Assembly (NCBI GenBank): GCA_002418285.1
Contig: DIDT01000051.1
Span: 72,424 to 136,423, forward strand
Direction of reading: 5' to 3'
From: Phycisphaerales bacterium UBA5793
GTDB lineage: Bacteria; Planctomycetota; Phycisphaerae; Phycisphaerales; UBA5793
DNA length: 64,000 nucleotides
The translations under genes were made by a program, and so were the position numbers. Below, in pieces: positions 35,871-45,455 of the stretch (the stretch's first letter is position 1; every line of letters starts with the position of its first letter). Below the pieces are notes generated by a model. The model searched no databases and was not told the origin of the DNA. It worked only from the letters and a program-made list of their open reading frames with translations.

Positions 35871-36986
35871 CTATTGCGGCGGTGCGTCCCCGAAGCACGT
35901 GCCGACGGCCCGGGCTGCGGCGATCAATGGATCGCCAAGTCCAACCAGGCGCTGTTTGTCGGCGGCATCGAGAATGTTGATATCCGTGACCTGGTGATTG
36001 TGCATGACCACCAGCCGGTTCTTCTCACCGCTCATCAGCAGTTCAATCGCGTGGTAGCCAAACCGCGTGCCCAGCAGCCGGTCAGAGTGAATCGGTGTCC
36101 CGCCGCGCTGCACATGTCCAAGCACAGTGACGCGACTCTCGGCGCCGGTGCGCTTCTCAATCTCATCAGCGACGACCTTGCCGATCCCACCCAGACGTAC
36201 CGGGTCCGGGCTAGTCGGATCGAGGTGATTGACCACCTGCTTGCCCCCAATGGGCCTGGCGCCCTCGCTGACGCACACGATGGTGCAGGTGCGGTGGTGC
36301 GTCTGCCGCTCCGCGATGAAGCCGCAGATCACATCGTAGTCAAAGGGGATTTCCGGCAGCAGGATAACGTCTGATCCGGAGGCGACGCCGGCGTGCAGCG
36401 CGATCCACCCCGCGTTGCGCCCCATGACTTCAACCACCATCACGCGGTGGTGGCTGGCCGCGGTCGTATGAATGCGGTCGATGGCGCACGTGGCCGTTTC
36501 GACCGCCGTTTGAAACCCGAAGGTGATATCCGTCCCGATCAGGTCATTGTCGATGGTCTTGGGCACGCCGATGCAGGTGACGCCGCGCCGGACAAAATCC
36601 TTGGCGCAGCTCATGGTTCCGTCGCCGCCGATGACGACCAGCGCATCAAGGCGCCAGTGATGGTAATGCTCCATGCAGCGATCGGTCACGTCCTTGAAAA
36701 TCAGCTCGCCGTTCTCATCCTTTCCCGTGCAATACCGGGATGGATTGCACTTGTTCGAGGTGCCGAGGATCGTCCCGCCAACGGTCAGAATGCCCGAAAC
36801 GTCCTGCGGCAACAGTTCGTGAATTCGATTCTGCACCAGGCCGAGGAACCCGTCCTCGATGCCGAAGACCTGCACGTCGTGGTTCATGATCGCCGCCTTG
36901 GTGACGGCGCGAATGACCGCGTTGAGGCCGGGGCAGTCGCCACCGCCGGTCAGCAGTCCGATGCGTCTGATCTGATTTGAGCCCAT
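35871..36986 (-). CDS. pfkA: 6-phosphofructokinase
   Basis: A 371-residue glycolytic enzyme that phosphorylates fructose-6-phosphate. Motifs: GLLTGGGDCPGLNAVIRAVT, VVIGGDGTMSCA, GVPKTIDNDLIGTD (catalytic Asp in TIDND), EVMGRNAGWIALHAGVA and LGHVQRGGTP. The glycine in GGDGT is the usual marker for ATP use, while the lysine in PKTIDND is typical of group III and PPi-type enzymes rather than E. coli PfkA (PGTIDND). It is therefore probably an ATP enzyme of the group III branch. The start at 36986 gives MGSNQIRRIGLLTGG; a longer form to 37055 is unsupported. Confidence 0.92.
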   Translation of the reverse strand: MGSNQIRRIGLLTGGGDCPGLNAVIRAVTKAAIMNHDVQVFGIEDGFLGLVQNRIHELLPQDVSGILTVGGTILGTSNKCNPSRYCTGKDENGELIFKDVTDRCMEHYHHWRLDALVVIGGDGTMSCAKDFVRRGVTCIGVPKTIDNDLIGTDITFGFQTAVETATCAIDRIHTTAASHHRVMVVEVMGRNAGWIALHAGVASGSDVILLPEIPFDYDVICGFIAERQTHHRTCTIVCVSEGARPIGGKQVVNHLDPTSPDPVRLGGIGKVVADEIEKRTGAESRVTVLGHVQRGGTPIHSDRLLGTRFGYHAIELLMSGEKNRLVVMHNHQVTDINILDAADKQRLVGLGDPLIAAARAVGTCFGDAPPQ

Positions 36987-37082
36987 TGGGTGGGCGCCCT
37001 TCCTTCGTTCGTGGTCCGGTTGTTCGCTGCCCATTCCAGGCACGATCTCAATCATATCGGCAGGTCACACGATCGCCCGAAA

Positions 37083-37094
37083 ATGCCGATCGGC
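37083..37094. promoter_or_regulatory. 12-bp perfect palindrome between divergent genes
   Basis: TGCCGATCGGCA lies in the ~180-bp space between the divergent starts of pfkA and the metal ATPase gene. It could be an operator, but one short GC-rich palindrome is weak evidence. Confidence 0.3.
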
Positions 37095-37168
37095 AGAATC
37101 ACCCCGATTCTCCAGACGATTCCCATTCGGCCGGGTATGGGGCTTCGAGCCGAATAAACTCCAGCACC

Positions 37169-39253
37169 ATGCCTGCTGTTGCCGTTGAAAACACCCTTCC
37201 GTCTTCCACTGGTTGGCACACCCGGATTGTCGGCAACCACGAACTGGTGGCCGCCGGTCTGGCGGGGGTGCTGTTGGCCGTCGGATTTACGATGATGCGA
37301 CTGGTCGAGGGCGGGACTGAGCCGGCCGGCGGTGCAGCTCTTCACGCGCCGACCACGCCGGGGGAGTGGCTCGTCTGGTCGAGCCTGGCCATCGGGATGA
37401 TCTACGGCGGCCGCGCCGCGTTCGAAGCGCTGCGCGACCTCCAGTTCAACATCGACGTGCTTATGGTGCTCGGAGCCGGACTGGCTGCGTGGCTCGGCCA
37501 TGCCGAGGAAGGTGCGCTGCTGCTGTTCCTTTTCGTGCTGTCCGGAGCGCTTGAAGACCTGGCGATGAAGCGCACCACCTCCGCCGTGTCAGCGCTCAAC
37601 AGCATGATCCCAACCGAGACGCGTGTGCAGCGCGGCGGCCAGTGGATCTCCATCAAACCCGACGAGGCCGCAATTGACGAGATCGTTCTGGTGCGGCCGG
37701 GCGAGCGCGTACCCACAGATGGTGTCGTGTCCAGCGGCGCGACCGAACTCAATCAGGCTTCGCTCACCGGCGAATCCCAGCCCCGTCCGGTTGCCGAAGG
37801 CGACGAAGTGTTTGCCGGCACGATCAACGAGAGTCATCCGATCGAAGTGCGCGTGACGCGCATTGCGAGCGATTCGAGTCTGCAGCGCGTGCTCAATCTC
37901 GTGCTCAGCGCGCAGGAACGTCGCCAGCCCGTGCAGCAACTCATCGACCGACTCTCGATGCCCTACAGCGTCAGCGTCGTAGTGGTCTGCCTCGTGGTGT
38001 TGGCCGTTCTCCACTTTGGACTGGGCCGCGTATGGTCGGAGGCGGCGTACACCTCGATCACCCTGCTCATCGTCGCCAGCCCCTGCGCGCTGATCATCGC
38101 CACGCCGACGGCCACGCTTTCGAGCATCAGCCGCGCCGCCCGTGCCGGTGTGCTCTTCAAGGGCGGTGAGTCGATCGAGCGCCTCGCGTCCTTCCGTTGC
38201 GTCGCGCTGGACAAGACCGGCACGCTGACCATGGGTCGGCCGCGTGTGCAGGAGATCCATCCCGTGGCGTGGTCCGATCCGAACACGCTCCTTGCTCTGG
38301 CGGCGGGTCTCGAGCAAGGCTCCACGCATCCCTTTGCTCAGGCCATCATCGAAGAAGCCGAGCGCCGCGGTGTCGAGCCGATCATGTGCGATCGCCCGAG
38401 CTTCCAGCCCGGGCTCGGTGTATCTGGCATTCACGAGGGTTCGGAAGTCCGCCTGGGCCGCTTTGCCCACGTGCGCGATCTCATGCCAATCTGTCTGCAC
38501 GCCCGCGTCCAGAAGGACATGCAGGAGTTGCACGAGCGAGGCACGCTGGCCGTGGCCCTGGCGTGGCGCGATCAGGCGGGGGTGTTCGTCCTGCGCGATG
38601 AACCGCGACCCGGCGGCGAAGCCATGGTGCGCGAATTCCACGACCTCGGCGTGCGGCCGATCGTGATGCTTACCGGTGATGTACCCGGAGTCGCCGAGCG
38701 AATCAGCTCGCAACTGGGACTCGATGCCTATTACGCGGAACTCCACCCCGATGAGAAGCTGAAGTTTGTCGAGACCATGCGCGCCGAGCACGGCCGGGTC
38801 GGTGTCGTGGGTGACGGCGTGAACGACGCACCCTCCCTCGCGGCCAGCGACGCGGGCATCGCCATTGGCGGCATCGGCTCTGACGCGGCGCTCGAGACCG
38901 CCGATGTTGTGCTGATGAACGAAGACCTCCGCGCCGTCACCTGGGCGATTCGCCTCGCCCGAAAGACGCGCTGGACCATCCAGACCAATCTCGCGTTCGC
39001 GCTGTGCGCCATCCTGCTGCTTGCGGTCGGCGCGCTCTTTGGCTGGATCAATCTTTCACTTGGCGTGCTCGGCCACGAAGGTGGGACCTTGCTCGTCGTC
39101 GCCAATGGCTTACGGTTGCTGATCTATCCCGCCCCCGAAACCCATCCGGGCGTCGCTTCCCATCGAATCGACGGCGGTCCGGATGATGCCGGCACCAGCG
39201 GCGGTCGATCGTCCTTTGTCGCTGCGGTGCCGGATACTGCGGTTACCGGATAG
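37169..39253 (+). CDS. P1B-type heavy-metal ATPase
   Basis: A 694-residue membrane pump that moves a transition metal using ATP. It has about eight hydrophobic segments, the actuator TGES (ASLTGESQPRPV), the metal-site helix SPC in LLIVASPCALIIATPTATL, the phosphorylation site DKTGTLT, and GDGVNDAPSLAASDAGIAIG. The final helices carry HEGGTLLVVANGLRLL. The SPC plus HEG..T....N..RLL combination is the signature of the P1B-4 (cobalt/zinc/iron-type) group, not the CPC copper group. There is no N-terminal metal-binding domain, which is normal for P1B-4. Start at ATG 37169. The transported ion is an inference. Confidence 0.9.
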   Translation: MPAVAVENTLPSSTGWHTRIVGNHELVAAGLAGVLLAVGFTMMRLVEGGTEPAGGAALHAPTTPGEWLVWSSLAIGMIYGGRAAFEALRDLQFNIDVLMVLGAGLAAWLGHAEEGALLLFLFVLSGALEDLAMKRTTSAVSALNSMIPTETRVQRGGQWISIKPDEAAIDEIVLVRPGERVPTDGVVSSGATELNQASLTGESQPRPVAEGDEVFAGTINESHPIEVRVTRIASDSSLQRVLNLVLSAQERRQPVQQLIDRLSMPYSVSVVVVCLVVLAVLHFGLGRVWSEAAYTSITLLIVASPCALIIATPTATLSSISRAARAGVLFKGGESIERLASFRCVALDKTGTLTMGRPRVQEIHPVAWSDPNTLLALAAGLEQGSTHPFAQAIIEEAERRGVEPIMCDRPSFQPGLGVSGIHEGSEVRLGRFAHVRDLMPICLHARVQKDMQELHERGTLAVALAWRDQAGVFVLRDEPRPGGEAMVREFHDLGVRPIVMLTGDVPGVAERISSQLGLDAYYAELHPDEKLKFVETMRAEHGRVGVVGDGVNDAPSLAASDAGIAIGGIGSDAALETADVVLMNEDLRAVTWAIRLARKTRWTIQTNLAFALCAILLLAVGALFGWINLSLGVLGHEGGTLLVVANGLRLLIYPAPETHPGVASHRIDGGPDDAGTSGGRSSFVAAVPDTAVTG

Positions 39254-39390
39254 GCGCCTTTCGGATCCGCTCGAACACCATGCCTCAGTTCACATCATGC
39301 AGGGATTTTCGGGCAACGGAATTCGGAACGGCACATCAGCGCCCTACCCGACACATGGAGCGGCGATCAGCGGAGGCAGGCGCGTACGCG

Positions 39391-40689
39391 CTAACCGCGC
39401 AACAGATCGAGTCGCTTTCGAAGCTCGTCCAGACCGAGTTTGCCTGTTCCGCCAAGTGAAGTGCGCTGGGCGATGCTCTCATCGATGGGCAACTTGGTCA
39501 TCGCGTCGATCTCCTGGCCGACCTGCCGATACGCATCACGGAACGGCACGCCCGCGGCCGCAAGTTGGATCGCCCGATCAGTGGCGAACATGGCCGGCGT
39601 GATCGCTTCACGCATCCTCGCGCGGTCAAACTCCATCGACGCCACAAGATCAGGCACAATCGCCAGCGCGCCGAGTCCGCGCGACATCGCGCGGATCATC
39701 GGCTCCTTGGTCGCCTGCAGGTCGCGCTGATAACCGCTGGGAAGTGCAAGCACTGAAGCCAGTTCCGTCAGCGCGCCCTCGACGACGCTGCACGATGCGC
39801 GAAGCAACTCGACCACATCCGGATTGCGCTTGTTGGGCATGATGGAACTGCCCGTCGTAAACCGATCAGGCAGCGTGACAAATCCGAATTCCTCCGTCGT
39901 GAACAGGCTCAGATCCCAAGCGAAACGGCGAACCTCGAGCAAGGCCTGGTGCTGAGCACCCAGTGCCGCCAGTTCAAACCGTCCGCGGCTGTTCTGGGTG
40001 TACATCGCGTTGACCTGGACCCGATCGAACTCCAGCTCATCACTCACTCCCTCGCGATCAAGATCGAGATTCACGCCATAGCCCGCGGCCGTTCCTAGCG
40101 GGCAGGCGTTGATCCACTGCCGCGTCAACTGCGTGAGCGATGCGATGTCGATGAAAGATTCGGCAAACGCGCCGCACCACAATCCGATCGTCGAAGGTAC
40201 CGCGCGCTGCAGGTGCGTGTAGCCCGGCATCGGCGTCGCCTCATCCGCTTTGGCTCGCTCAAGAAACATCTCGGCGATGTCCAGCACCAGCACGTTGAGC
40301 CGATCGAGTTGATCCCGAAGGTACAGACGCGTCGCAACCAGCACCTGGTCGTTGCGACTGCGCCCGGTGTGTACCTTGCGACCGGCATCGCCCAATTGTT
40401 CGGTCAGGTATGTCTCGATCGCCGAATGTCCGTCTTCATATCGCTCATCGAGCACGAACTGACCTGACGCCACCTGCTGTTGCAATTGCCCAAGCGCCGC
40501 GACAAGAGCCTTGCTCTCATTGCCGTCGAGCAGGCCGATTCGATGCAAGCCGTTGACATGCGCGATCGAGGCGCGGATGTCAACGGCGAGCAGGTGCTGA
40601 TCGAGTCGTACGTCTTCGCCGGCCAGAAAGCGCATGATGCGCTCATCGACGTCAGCGCCGCCTTTGTCCCAGATCGGTCTCTCAGCCAT
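39391..40689 (-). CDS. argH: argininosuccinate lyase
   Basis: A 432-residue cytosolic enzyme of the fumarase/aspartase superfamily that splits argininosuccinate into arginine and fumarate, the last step of arginine synthesis. The start MAERPIWDKGG is at 40689. TGRSRNDQVLVATRLYLRD, PMPGYTHLQRAVPST and the signature GSSIMPNKRNPD are present. It overlaps argC by 8 bp (ATGGCTGA) and is the last gene of the arginine operon argG-argE-arg(B/A)-argC-argH. Confidence 0.96.
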   Translation of the reverse strand: MAERPIWDKGGADVDERIMRFLAGEDVRLDQHLLAVDIRASIAHVNGLHRIGLLDGNESKALVAALGQLQQQVASGQFVLDERYEDGHSAIETYLTEQLGDAGRKVHTGRSRNDQVLVATRLYLRDQLDRLNVLVLDIAEMFLERAKADEATPMPGYTHLQRAVPSTIGLWCGAFAESFIDIASLTQLTRQWINACPLGTAAGYGVNLDLDREGVSDELEFDRVQVNAMYTQNSRGRFELAALGAQHQALLEVRRFAWDLSLFTTEEFGFVTLPDRFTTGSSIMPNKRNPDVVELLRASCSVVEGALTELASVLALPSGYQRDLQATKEPMIRAMSRGLGALAIVPDLVASMEFDRARMREAITPAMFATDRAIQLAAAGVPFRDAYRQVGQEIDAMTKLPIDESIAQRTSLGGTGKLGLDELRKRLDLLRG

Positions 40690-41644
40690 TGGCGATGCCC
40701 TCCAGTTCATCAAAGCCGCAGGCGAGATTGACGTTCTGCAACGCCTGCGTCGCGGCGCCCTTGAGGAGGTTGTCAATCGTCGCAATCGCAACCGCTCGCG
40801 CCGGCGCTTCGCTGACGCACCAGCCGCCGATGGAAACGTGGTGTTGGTCGGCAATGTCGCGCACGAGCGGCGGCTTGGCGCCGGTGAGCTGAATCAGCGG
40901 TTCGCTCCCGTAGGCGCGCTCGTAGCGCTGAGCCATCTCGTCAATCGTCATGGCGTCGGCCAGCGGCAGCGACACCGTGACCGAGATGCCGCGAAAAAAC
41001 GGCGCCACGTGGGGCAGAAAGTGAACCGGATGTCCGACGTGACGCGCGACTTCTCGCTCGTGAATGTGCCCGGTGAGCGAATAGGGGAGCAGGTTGTCGC
41101 GGAGGATCTCCGGGTTGTTCTTGTCTGACGGTGTCGCTCCCGCGCCGCTGTAGCCCGAGACGGCAAATACCGTGGCCGGACCGTTGAGCGCATCGACCAT
41201 CGGCGCGATTGCCAGTTGCGCCGCAGTGGCGTAGCAGCCGGGATTCGAGATTCGCGTGGCCCCGCGAATCGTCTCTCGAAATCGTTCTGGCTGGCCATAG
41301 ACCCAGCTGTCGTCAAACCGGTAGTCGGCGCTGACATCGACGATCACGCGATCCGGCCGCTCGCTGGCGTCGATCTCCGCGACGTATCGGTGCGCCTCGC
41401 CGTTGGGCAATGCGAGTATGACCACGTCTGCCGGCGACGCCGCGACATCCGGTGCTTCGAGACTGCTGAACTTCAGCCCCGCGGGCGCTCCGTTCACATG
41501 CACCGCCACCTCCTCGCCCGCGGTCGAGCGAGAACTGACAAACGCGATTTCGAGATGAGGATGACTCGCGATCAGCCGAACGAGCTCGCCACCCACGTAG
41601 CCGCGCGCGCCGACGATGCCGATACTCTTAACCGGCACGCTCAT
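40682..41644 (-). CDS. argC: N-acetyl-gamma-glutamyl-phosphate reductase
   Basis: A 320-residue NADPH-dependent enzyme, the third step of arginine synthesis. The Rossmann motif is GIVGARGYVGGELVRLI, and the active-site cysteine lies in RISNPGCYATAAQLA. A catalytic histidine is in HFLPHVAPFFRGI. The start at 41644 overlaps the stop of the acetylglutamate kinase gene by ATGA, so translation is coupled. Confidence 0.95.
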   Translation of the reverse strand: MSVPVKSIGIVGARGYVGGELVRLIASHPHLEIAFVSSRSTAGEEVAVHVNGAPAGLKFSSLEAPDVAASPADVVILALPNGEAHRYVAEIDASERPDRVIVDVSADYRFDDSWVYGQPERFRETIRGATRISNPGCYATAAQLAIAPMVDALNGPATVFAVSGYSGAGATPSDKNNPEILRDNLLPYSLTGHIHEREVARHVGHPVHFLPHVAPFFRGISVTVSLPLADAMTIDEMAQRYERAYGSEPLIQLTGAKPPLVRDIADQHHVSIGGWCVSEAPARAVAIATIDNLLKGAATQALQNVNLACGFDELEGIANG

Positions 41645-42966
41645 GGCTCGACCGATCCATGCGCAATGAGTGAGGGCGGCATCTCCAGCGCCATCTCGAT
41701 GCAATGCTGCACTTCGGCGAAACCCTCGAGACCGTACCAGAACACCGTCCACTGCTCGGTGCGGTAGCTGCCCTGCGCCTTCTCGAAGTACCACGAGTTG
41801 ATCGGATTCTCAGTCCGGCTGCGCCAGAACATCTTGGGATTGTCCTCGCGCATCCGCATCCACAGCGTGGCGCCCAGGCCGATGCCCTGCGCTTCCTTCG
41901 TCACCGCAAACTTGTCCAGGTACGGGATCTCGTCTTCGAGCGTGAGAATCGCCGTCGCGCGATACGAATCCGAGAGGTAGAGCCGATAGCACTGCTTCTT
42001 GGCGAAGTAGTTGTCGTCGAGCCGGCGCTGGAAACACCCTTCAACCAGCGCTCGCAGCCGGGGCTCATCAGCATCTCCAAACGACGAGAAGCACCGCACC
42101 CGTTCACCGGCGCGCACCAGCGTGCCCGACCCACGGTGCGTAAACAGCTCGCGCGCCAGGTGCTCGGGCGAAGTGATCGACACCGAAGAGGTGTGCGGCA
42201 ACTGCTCGAGCAGGTCGTTGATCTCTTTCAGTTTCAGCCGCATTCCACCCCCGAGCCACGACTCGCTCATGAGGTGTTCGTACTCCTCGGCGAGATTGAT
42301 CGCGGGAATGATCCGCCCGTGCTGATCCAGCAACCCTCCGGTTGGAGTGAGGAAGATGATCTTGTGCGGCTGGAGCTTCATCGCCAGTTCGGAAGCCGCC
42401 ACATCGGCGTTGATATTGAGAATCTGCCCGCCGGCCGTTTCGCCGAGACACGCCAGAATCGGCAGGTGCCCCGAACGGATGCTCGAGTCGATCGCATCGA
42501 GGCGGATGTTGACGACTTCGCCCACCAGTCCGAGGCGTTCGTCTTCGACCGGCTTGGCTTCGAAGACCCCCGCCGTGATCGGACGAGCCCGCGTGCCCAG
42601 ACTCTCAAGCGCTTCGACGAGTTTCAGATTCTCCCGCTGAAACACCTTGCGCGCGATATCCAGAACTTCCGGCGTCGTGACGCGCAGCCCGTCAATCCGG
42701 CTCGTCTCAATGCCGGCCTCTTTGAGCGCGATGTCCAGTTGTGGGCCCGCGCCGTGCAGCACGATGGGATACAACCCGACGTGATGCAGAAACGTCAGCG
42801 CCGAGGTCAGCGCTTCAAGATGATCGGTGACGATCCCGCCGCCGACCTTCACCACCGCGAATCGCTTCGAGTCAACGCTGCTGAATTGCTTGAGGTACTG
42901 ATCGACCTCTTTGCGCGAGCCGATGTTCGAAAGCAGCGTCGTGATGATTTCGCGAGTTTGTCGCAT
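41641..42966 (-). CDS. argB: acetylglutamate kinase fused to N-acetyltransferase (NAGK/NAGS type)
   Basis: A 441-residue bifunctional-looking protein. Residues ~1-290 are an amino-acid kinase: AVVKVGGGIVTDHLEA, PIVLHGAGPQLDIALKEAGI, and NINADVAASELAMKL. Residues ~300-441 are a GNAT-like domain with YLDKFAVTKEAQGIGLGATL and FWRSRTENPINSWYFEKAQG, as in the vertebrate-like NAGS/K of Maricaulis, Xanthomonas and animals. One protein could therefore make N-acetylglutamate and phosphorylate it. In such enzymes the GNAT part usually has synthase activity, often controlled by arginine. It is the third gene of the operon, 45 bp after argE. Confidence 0.93.
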   Translation of the reverse strand: MRQTREIITTLLSNIGSRKEVDQYLKQFSSVDSKRFAVVKVGGGIVTDHLEALTSALTFLHHVGLYPIVLHGAGPQLDIALKEAGIETSRIDGLRVTTPEVLDIARKVFQRENLKLVEALESLGTRARPITAGVFEAKPVEDERLGLVGEVVNIRLDAIDSSIRSGHLPILACLGETAGGQILNINADVAASELAMKLQPHKIIFLTPTGGLLDQHGRIIPAINLAEEYEHLMSESWLGGGMRLKLKEINDLLEQLPHTSSVSITSPEHLARELFTHRGSGTLVRAGERVRCFSSFGDADEPRLRALVEGCFQRRLDDNYFAKKQCYRLYLSDSYRATAILTLEDEIPYLDKFAVTKEAQGIGLGATLWMRMREDNPKMFWRSRTENPINSWYFEKAQGSYRTEQWTVFWYGLEGFAEVQHCIEMALEMPPSLIAHGSVEP

Positions 42967-43011
42967 GGGCCGGCACCGGTGTTCGAGGCGTGGGAAGGGA
43001 GGCGAAACGAG

Positions 43012-44130
43012 TCAGGATGATAGAAGCCGCGCGTACGTCGTGACGACGCTCTCCAGATCTGCCAGCGGCGCCGACTCGTCCGGCCGGTGTGCCTGAGCGA
43101 TGTCACCCGGCCCAAAAACAAGGCTCGCCAGACCCGCCTCCGAGAAGAGCGAGGCCTCAGACCAGAAGTCCACCGGCTCGCCCAGCGACAGTCCGAGCTG
43201 CTCGGCTACCCCGCGCGCCTTGCCGATCGCATTGTCCACATCAACCGGCGCCGCGGGCAGCGACGGGCCGGAGAAACCAGTACTCCACCGCACGCGCCCG
43301 GCGTCGGGCGCTCGCGACTGGAAGTCGGCAATGGCTTGGTCGCTCGACTGGCCCGGCAGGGGACGGATGCCAAAGCGGACTCGGGCCTCCGTGGCGATCA
43401 TGTTGGCCTTGATGCCGCCTTCGAACGTGCCGATGTTGAACCGCACTCCGTTGAGCGGGCCGAATCGCTCGCCCTCCCAGCCCCGCGCGTGCTCGATCGC
43501 CGCCGCCGCCCAGCGGCAGGCTTCATGAATCGCGCTGTCGCGCAGCGCCCTCGCCGATGAACCGTGCCCGGCCGTACCCGTGAATACCCCGGCTGAAGTC
43601 GCCAGTCCACGATGCGCCGTGACCGCCCGGCAGTTCGTGGGCTCGGCCACGATCGCCGCATCAAACGAATTCAGCAAATCCCGACGCTCGCGCAGGAATG
43701 TTCGCACGCAGACACTCTGCCCGGCTTCCTCGTCGGTGGTGAACAGCATCGCCGCGTCGCCGTCAGTCGCCTGCGCCGCCGCCAGCCAGCACGCCGCTGC
43801 CCCCTTGACATCGCACGCGCCCAGGCCGATCGCCTGATCGCCAGTCACGCGCAGGGCAAACGGGTCTGCACTCCAGCCCTCGGCGACAGGCACGGTATCG
43901 AGATGGTTGTTGAACAGCACGCGCGGCGTGCCGCGCCTCGCCAGCAGAGCCATGCAGCCATGATCGAAGTCCATGACTTCGCAGGAGAATCCGCATTCAT
44001 CGAGAGCGGTTTGCGCCAGTCCCAGGATCTCGTTCGCCCGCTCCGCATCGCGCGGCGGATTCGTCGTATTCACCGCGACCAGTTGCCGCAAGTGGGTCAG
44101 CGCCGAGTTGAGAAGATCACTTCGGGCCAT
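43012..44130 (-). CDS. argE: acetylornithine deacetylase
   Basis: A 372-residue zinc M20-family hydrolase that removes the acetyl group from N-acetylornithine. Metal ligands: H in LFNNHLDTVP, D in GACDVKGAAA, E-E in FTTDEEAGQS and the later FGPGDIAQAH histidine. It lies three bases after argG, inside the arginine operon, which supports ArgE over other M20 peptidases. ATG 44130 is preferred; a TTG one codon upstream is open. Confidence 0.88.
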   Translation of the reverse strand: MARSDLLNSALTHLRQLVAVNTTNPPRDAERANEILGLAQTALDECGFSCEVMDFDHGCMALLARRGTPRVLFNNHLDTVPVAEGWSADPFALRVTGDQAIGLGACDVKGAAACWLAAAQATDGDAAMLFTTDEEAGQSVCVRTFLRERRDLLNSFDAAIVAEPTNCRAVTAHRGLATSAGVFTGTAGHGSSARALRDSAIHEACRWAAAAIEHARGWEGERFGPLNGVRFNIGTFEGGIKANMIATEARVRFGIRPLPGQSSDQAIADFQSRAPDAGRVRWSTGFSGPSLPAAPVDVDNAIGKARGVAEQLGLSLGEPVDFWSEASLFSEAGLASLVFGPGDIAQAHRPDESAPLADLESVVTTYARLLSS

Positions 44131-44133
44131 CAA

Positions 44134-45339
44134 TCACAACTTGTGGATCGGATTGATCATCGCCGAGATCGTTGAACTCTGTCCGTACAACTTGATGAAG
44201 CCGACGGCCTCGGTCACTGTCCAGTCCGCGCTCTGGGCGTACGAAGCGCCGGGCCGCTCCAGCACGTGCTTCGAATCGACCTTCACCGCACAGAGCGATC
44301 CGCCGAAAGTCTCAAGCGTGACTTCGCCGGTGACAAACCGCTGGGAACTGGCCAGTGCTGCTTCGAGGTCGCTCTTGAGCGGTTCGTAGAAGAAGCCCTT
44401 GTACACCAGTTGCACCCACCAGTCCGCCGCCTGCCGCTTGAAGCCCGCCTGCCACGACGTGTGGATCGCCTCCTCGAGGCCGCGATGCGCGTGCATGAGT
44501 GCCGCGATGCCGGGACACTCGAAGACGATGCGCGCCTTGAGGCCGATGGTCGTATCGCTTGAGTAGATGTGCCGCCCGACGCCGTAGGCCCCGAACACAT
44601 TGTTCAACTTCTGCAGCATCTTCGGTCCGCTGAGCTTCTCGCCATCCACGCTCACCGGTACGCCCTTCTCAAAGCCGATGCGCACCCGCAGCCGCTCACG
44701 CGGCCACTTGCTGGGATGCACGCACAGCTTCCACGTGTCATCGTCGGGCGCATCGTATTTGTCGATCTCCGAGCCGCTGATCGTCACACCCAGCACGTTT
44801 TCGTTGATCGAGTATTTGGTGGTGCTGGTCCGCACCTCGATGCCGCGCTCCTTGAGGTACGCCGCTTCGAATGCCCGCACCTGCTTGTGCTCGGATTGAA
44901 TATCGCGAATCGGCGAGAGGATGTTGAAGTCGCCCAGCGAGCGCACGGTCTGGTCGAAGCGCACCTGGTCGTTGCCCATGCCCGTGCAGCCGTGTGCGAA
45001 GTTCTTCGTGCCGATGGCCCGGCAGTGCTCGAGGCTCTTTCGCACGATCACGTATCGATCGGAGCAGAGCATGGGGTATTGATCCTGGTACGCTCCACCG
45101 AACTGCACCAGCGGCACGACGAATTCATCCCACAGGTCCTGCGCCGCATTGACGGTGATGTGGCTCGCCGCGCCGACGTCTTTGCTTCGCTTTTCGATGT
45201 ATGCCCGCTCCTCGTCGCTCGTGCCGCCTGTATCGACGAAAAGCGTGACGACTTCATAGCCCCGCTCCTTGAGCCAGGGGACGCAGAAGCTCGTATCCAA
45301 CCCCCCGGAAAACGCCAGTACCACCTTCTCGCCGGCCAT
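44134..45339 (-). CDS. argG: argininosuccinate synthase
   Basis: A 401-residue ATP-dependent ligase joining citrulline and aspartate. The P-loop-like motif is AFSGGLDTS, with AIGTKNFAHGCTGMGNDQVR, SIDENV-like YSINENVLG and GLKARIVFECPGIAALMHAH. The start at 45339 gives MAGEKVVLAFSGG. First gene of the arginine operon, divergent from modA with about 115 bp between. Confidence 0.96.
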   Translation of the reverse strand: MAGEKVVLAFSGGLDTSFCVPWLKERGYEVVTLFVDTGGTSDEERAYIEKRSKDVGAASHITVNAAQDLWDEFVVPLVQFGGAYQDQYPMLCSDRYVIVRKSLEHCRAIGTKNFAHGCTGMGNDQVRFDQTVRSLGDFNILSPIRDIQSEHKQVRAFEAAYLKERGIEVRTSTTKYSINENVLGVTISGSEIDKYDAPDDDTWKLCVHPSKWPRERLRVRIGFEKGVPVSVDGEKLSGPKMLQKLNNVFGAYGVGRHIYSSDTTIGLKARIVFECPGIAALMHAHRGLEEAIHTSWQAGFKRQAADWWVQLVYKGFFYEPLKSDLEAALASSQRFVTGEVTLETFGGSLCAVKVDSKHVLERPGASYAQSADWTVTEAVGFIKLYGQSSTISAMINPIHKL

Positions 45340-45455
45340 GTTGTGCTCCGTTTCGCAGTAGAGAAAGAGGATAGGAGAGAACCGGAGCATTGTCTGACGG
45401 CACGCGTCTGCTCGGGGCGTTTGCCCGTTCACTACCCTCCGTCCATAATCCTCAC

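Noticed and set aside
41704..43020. A 438-codon open frame on the plus strand opposite the acetylglutamate kinase gene
   Set aside because: It lies entirely antisense to a gene with clear kinase and acetyltransferase motifs; long antisense frames are expected in GC-rich DNA and its product is rich in R and Q without any motif.
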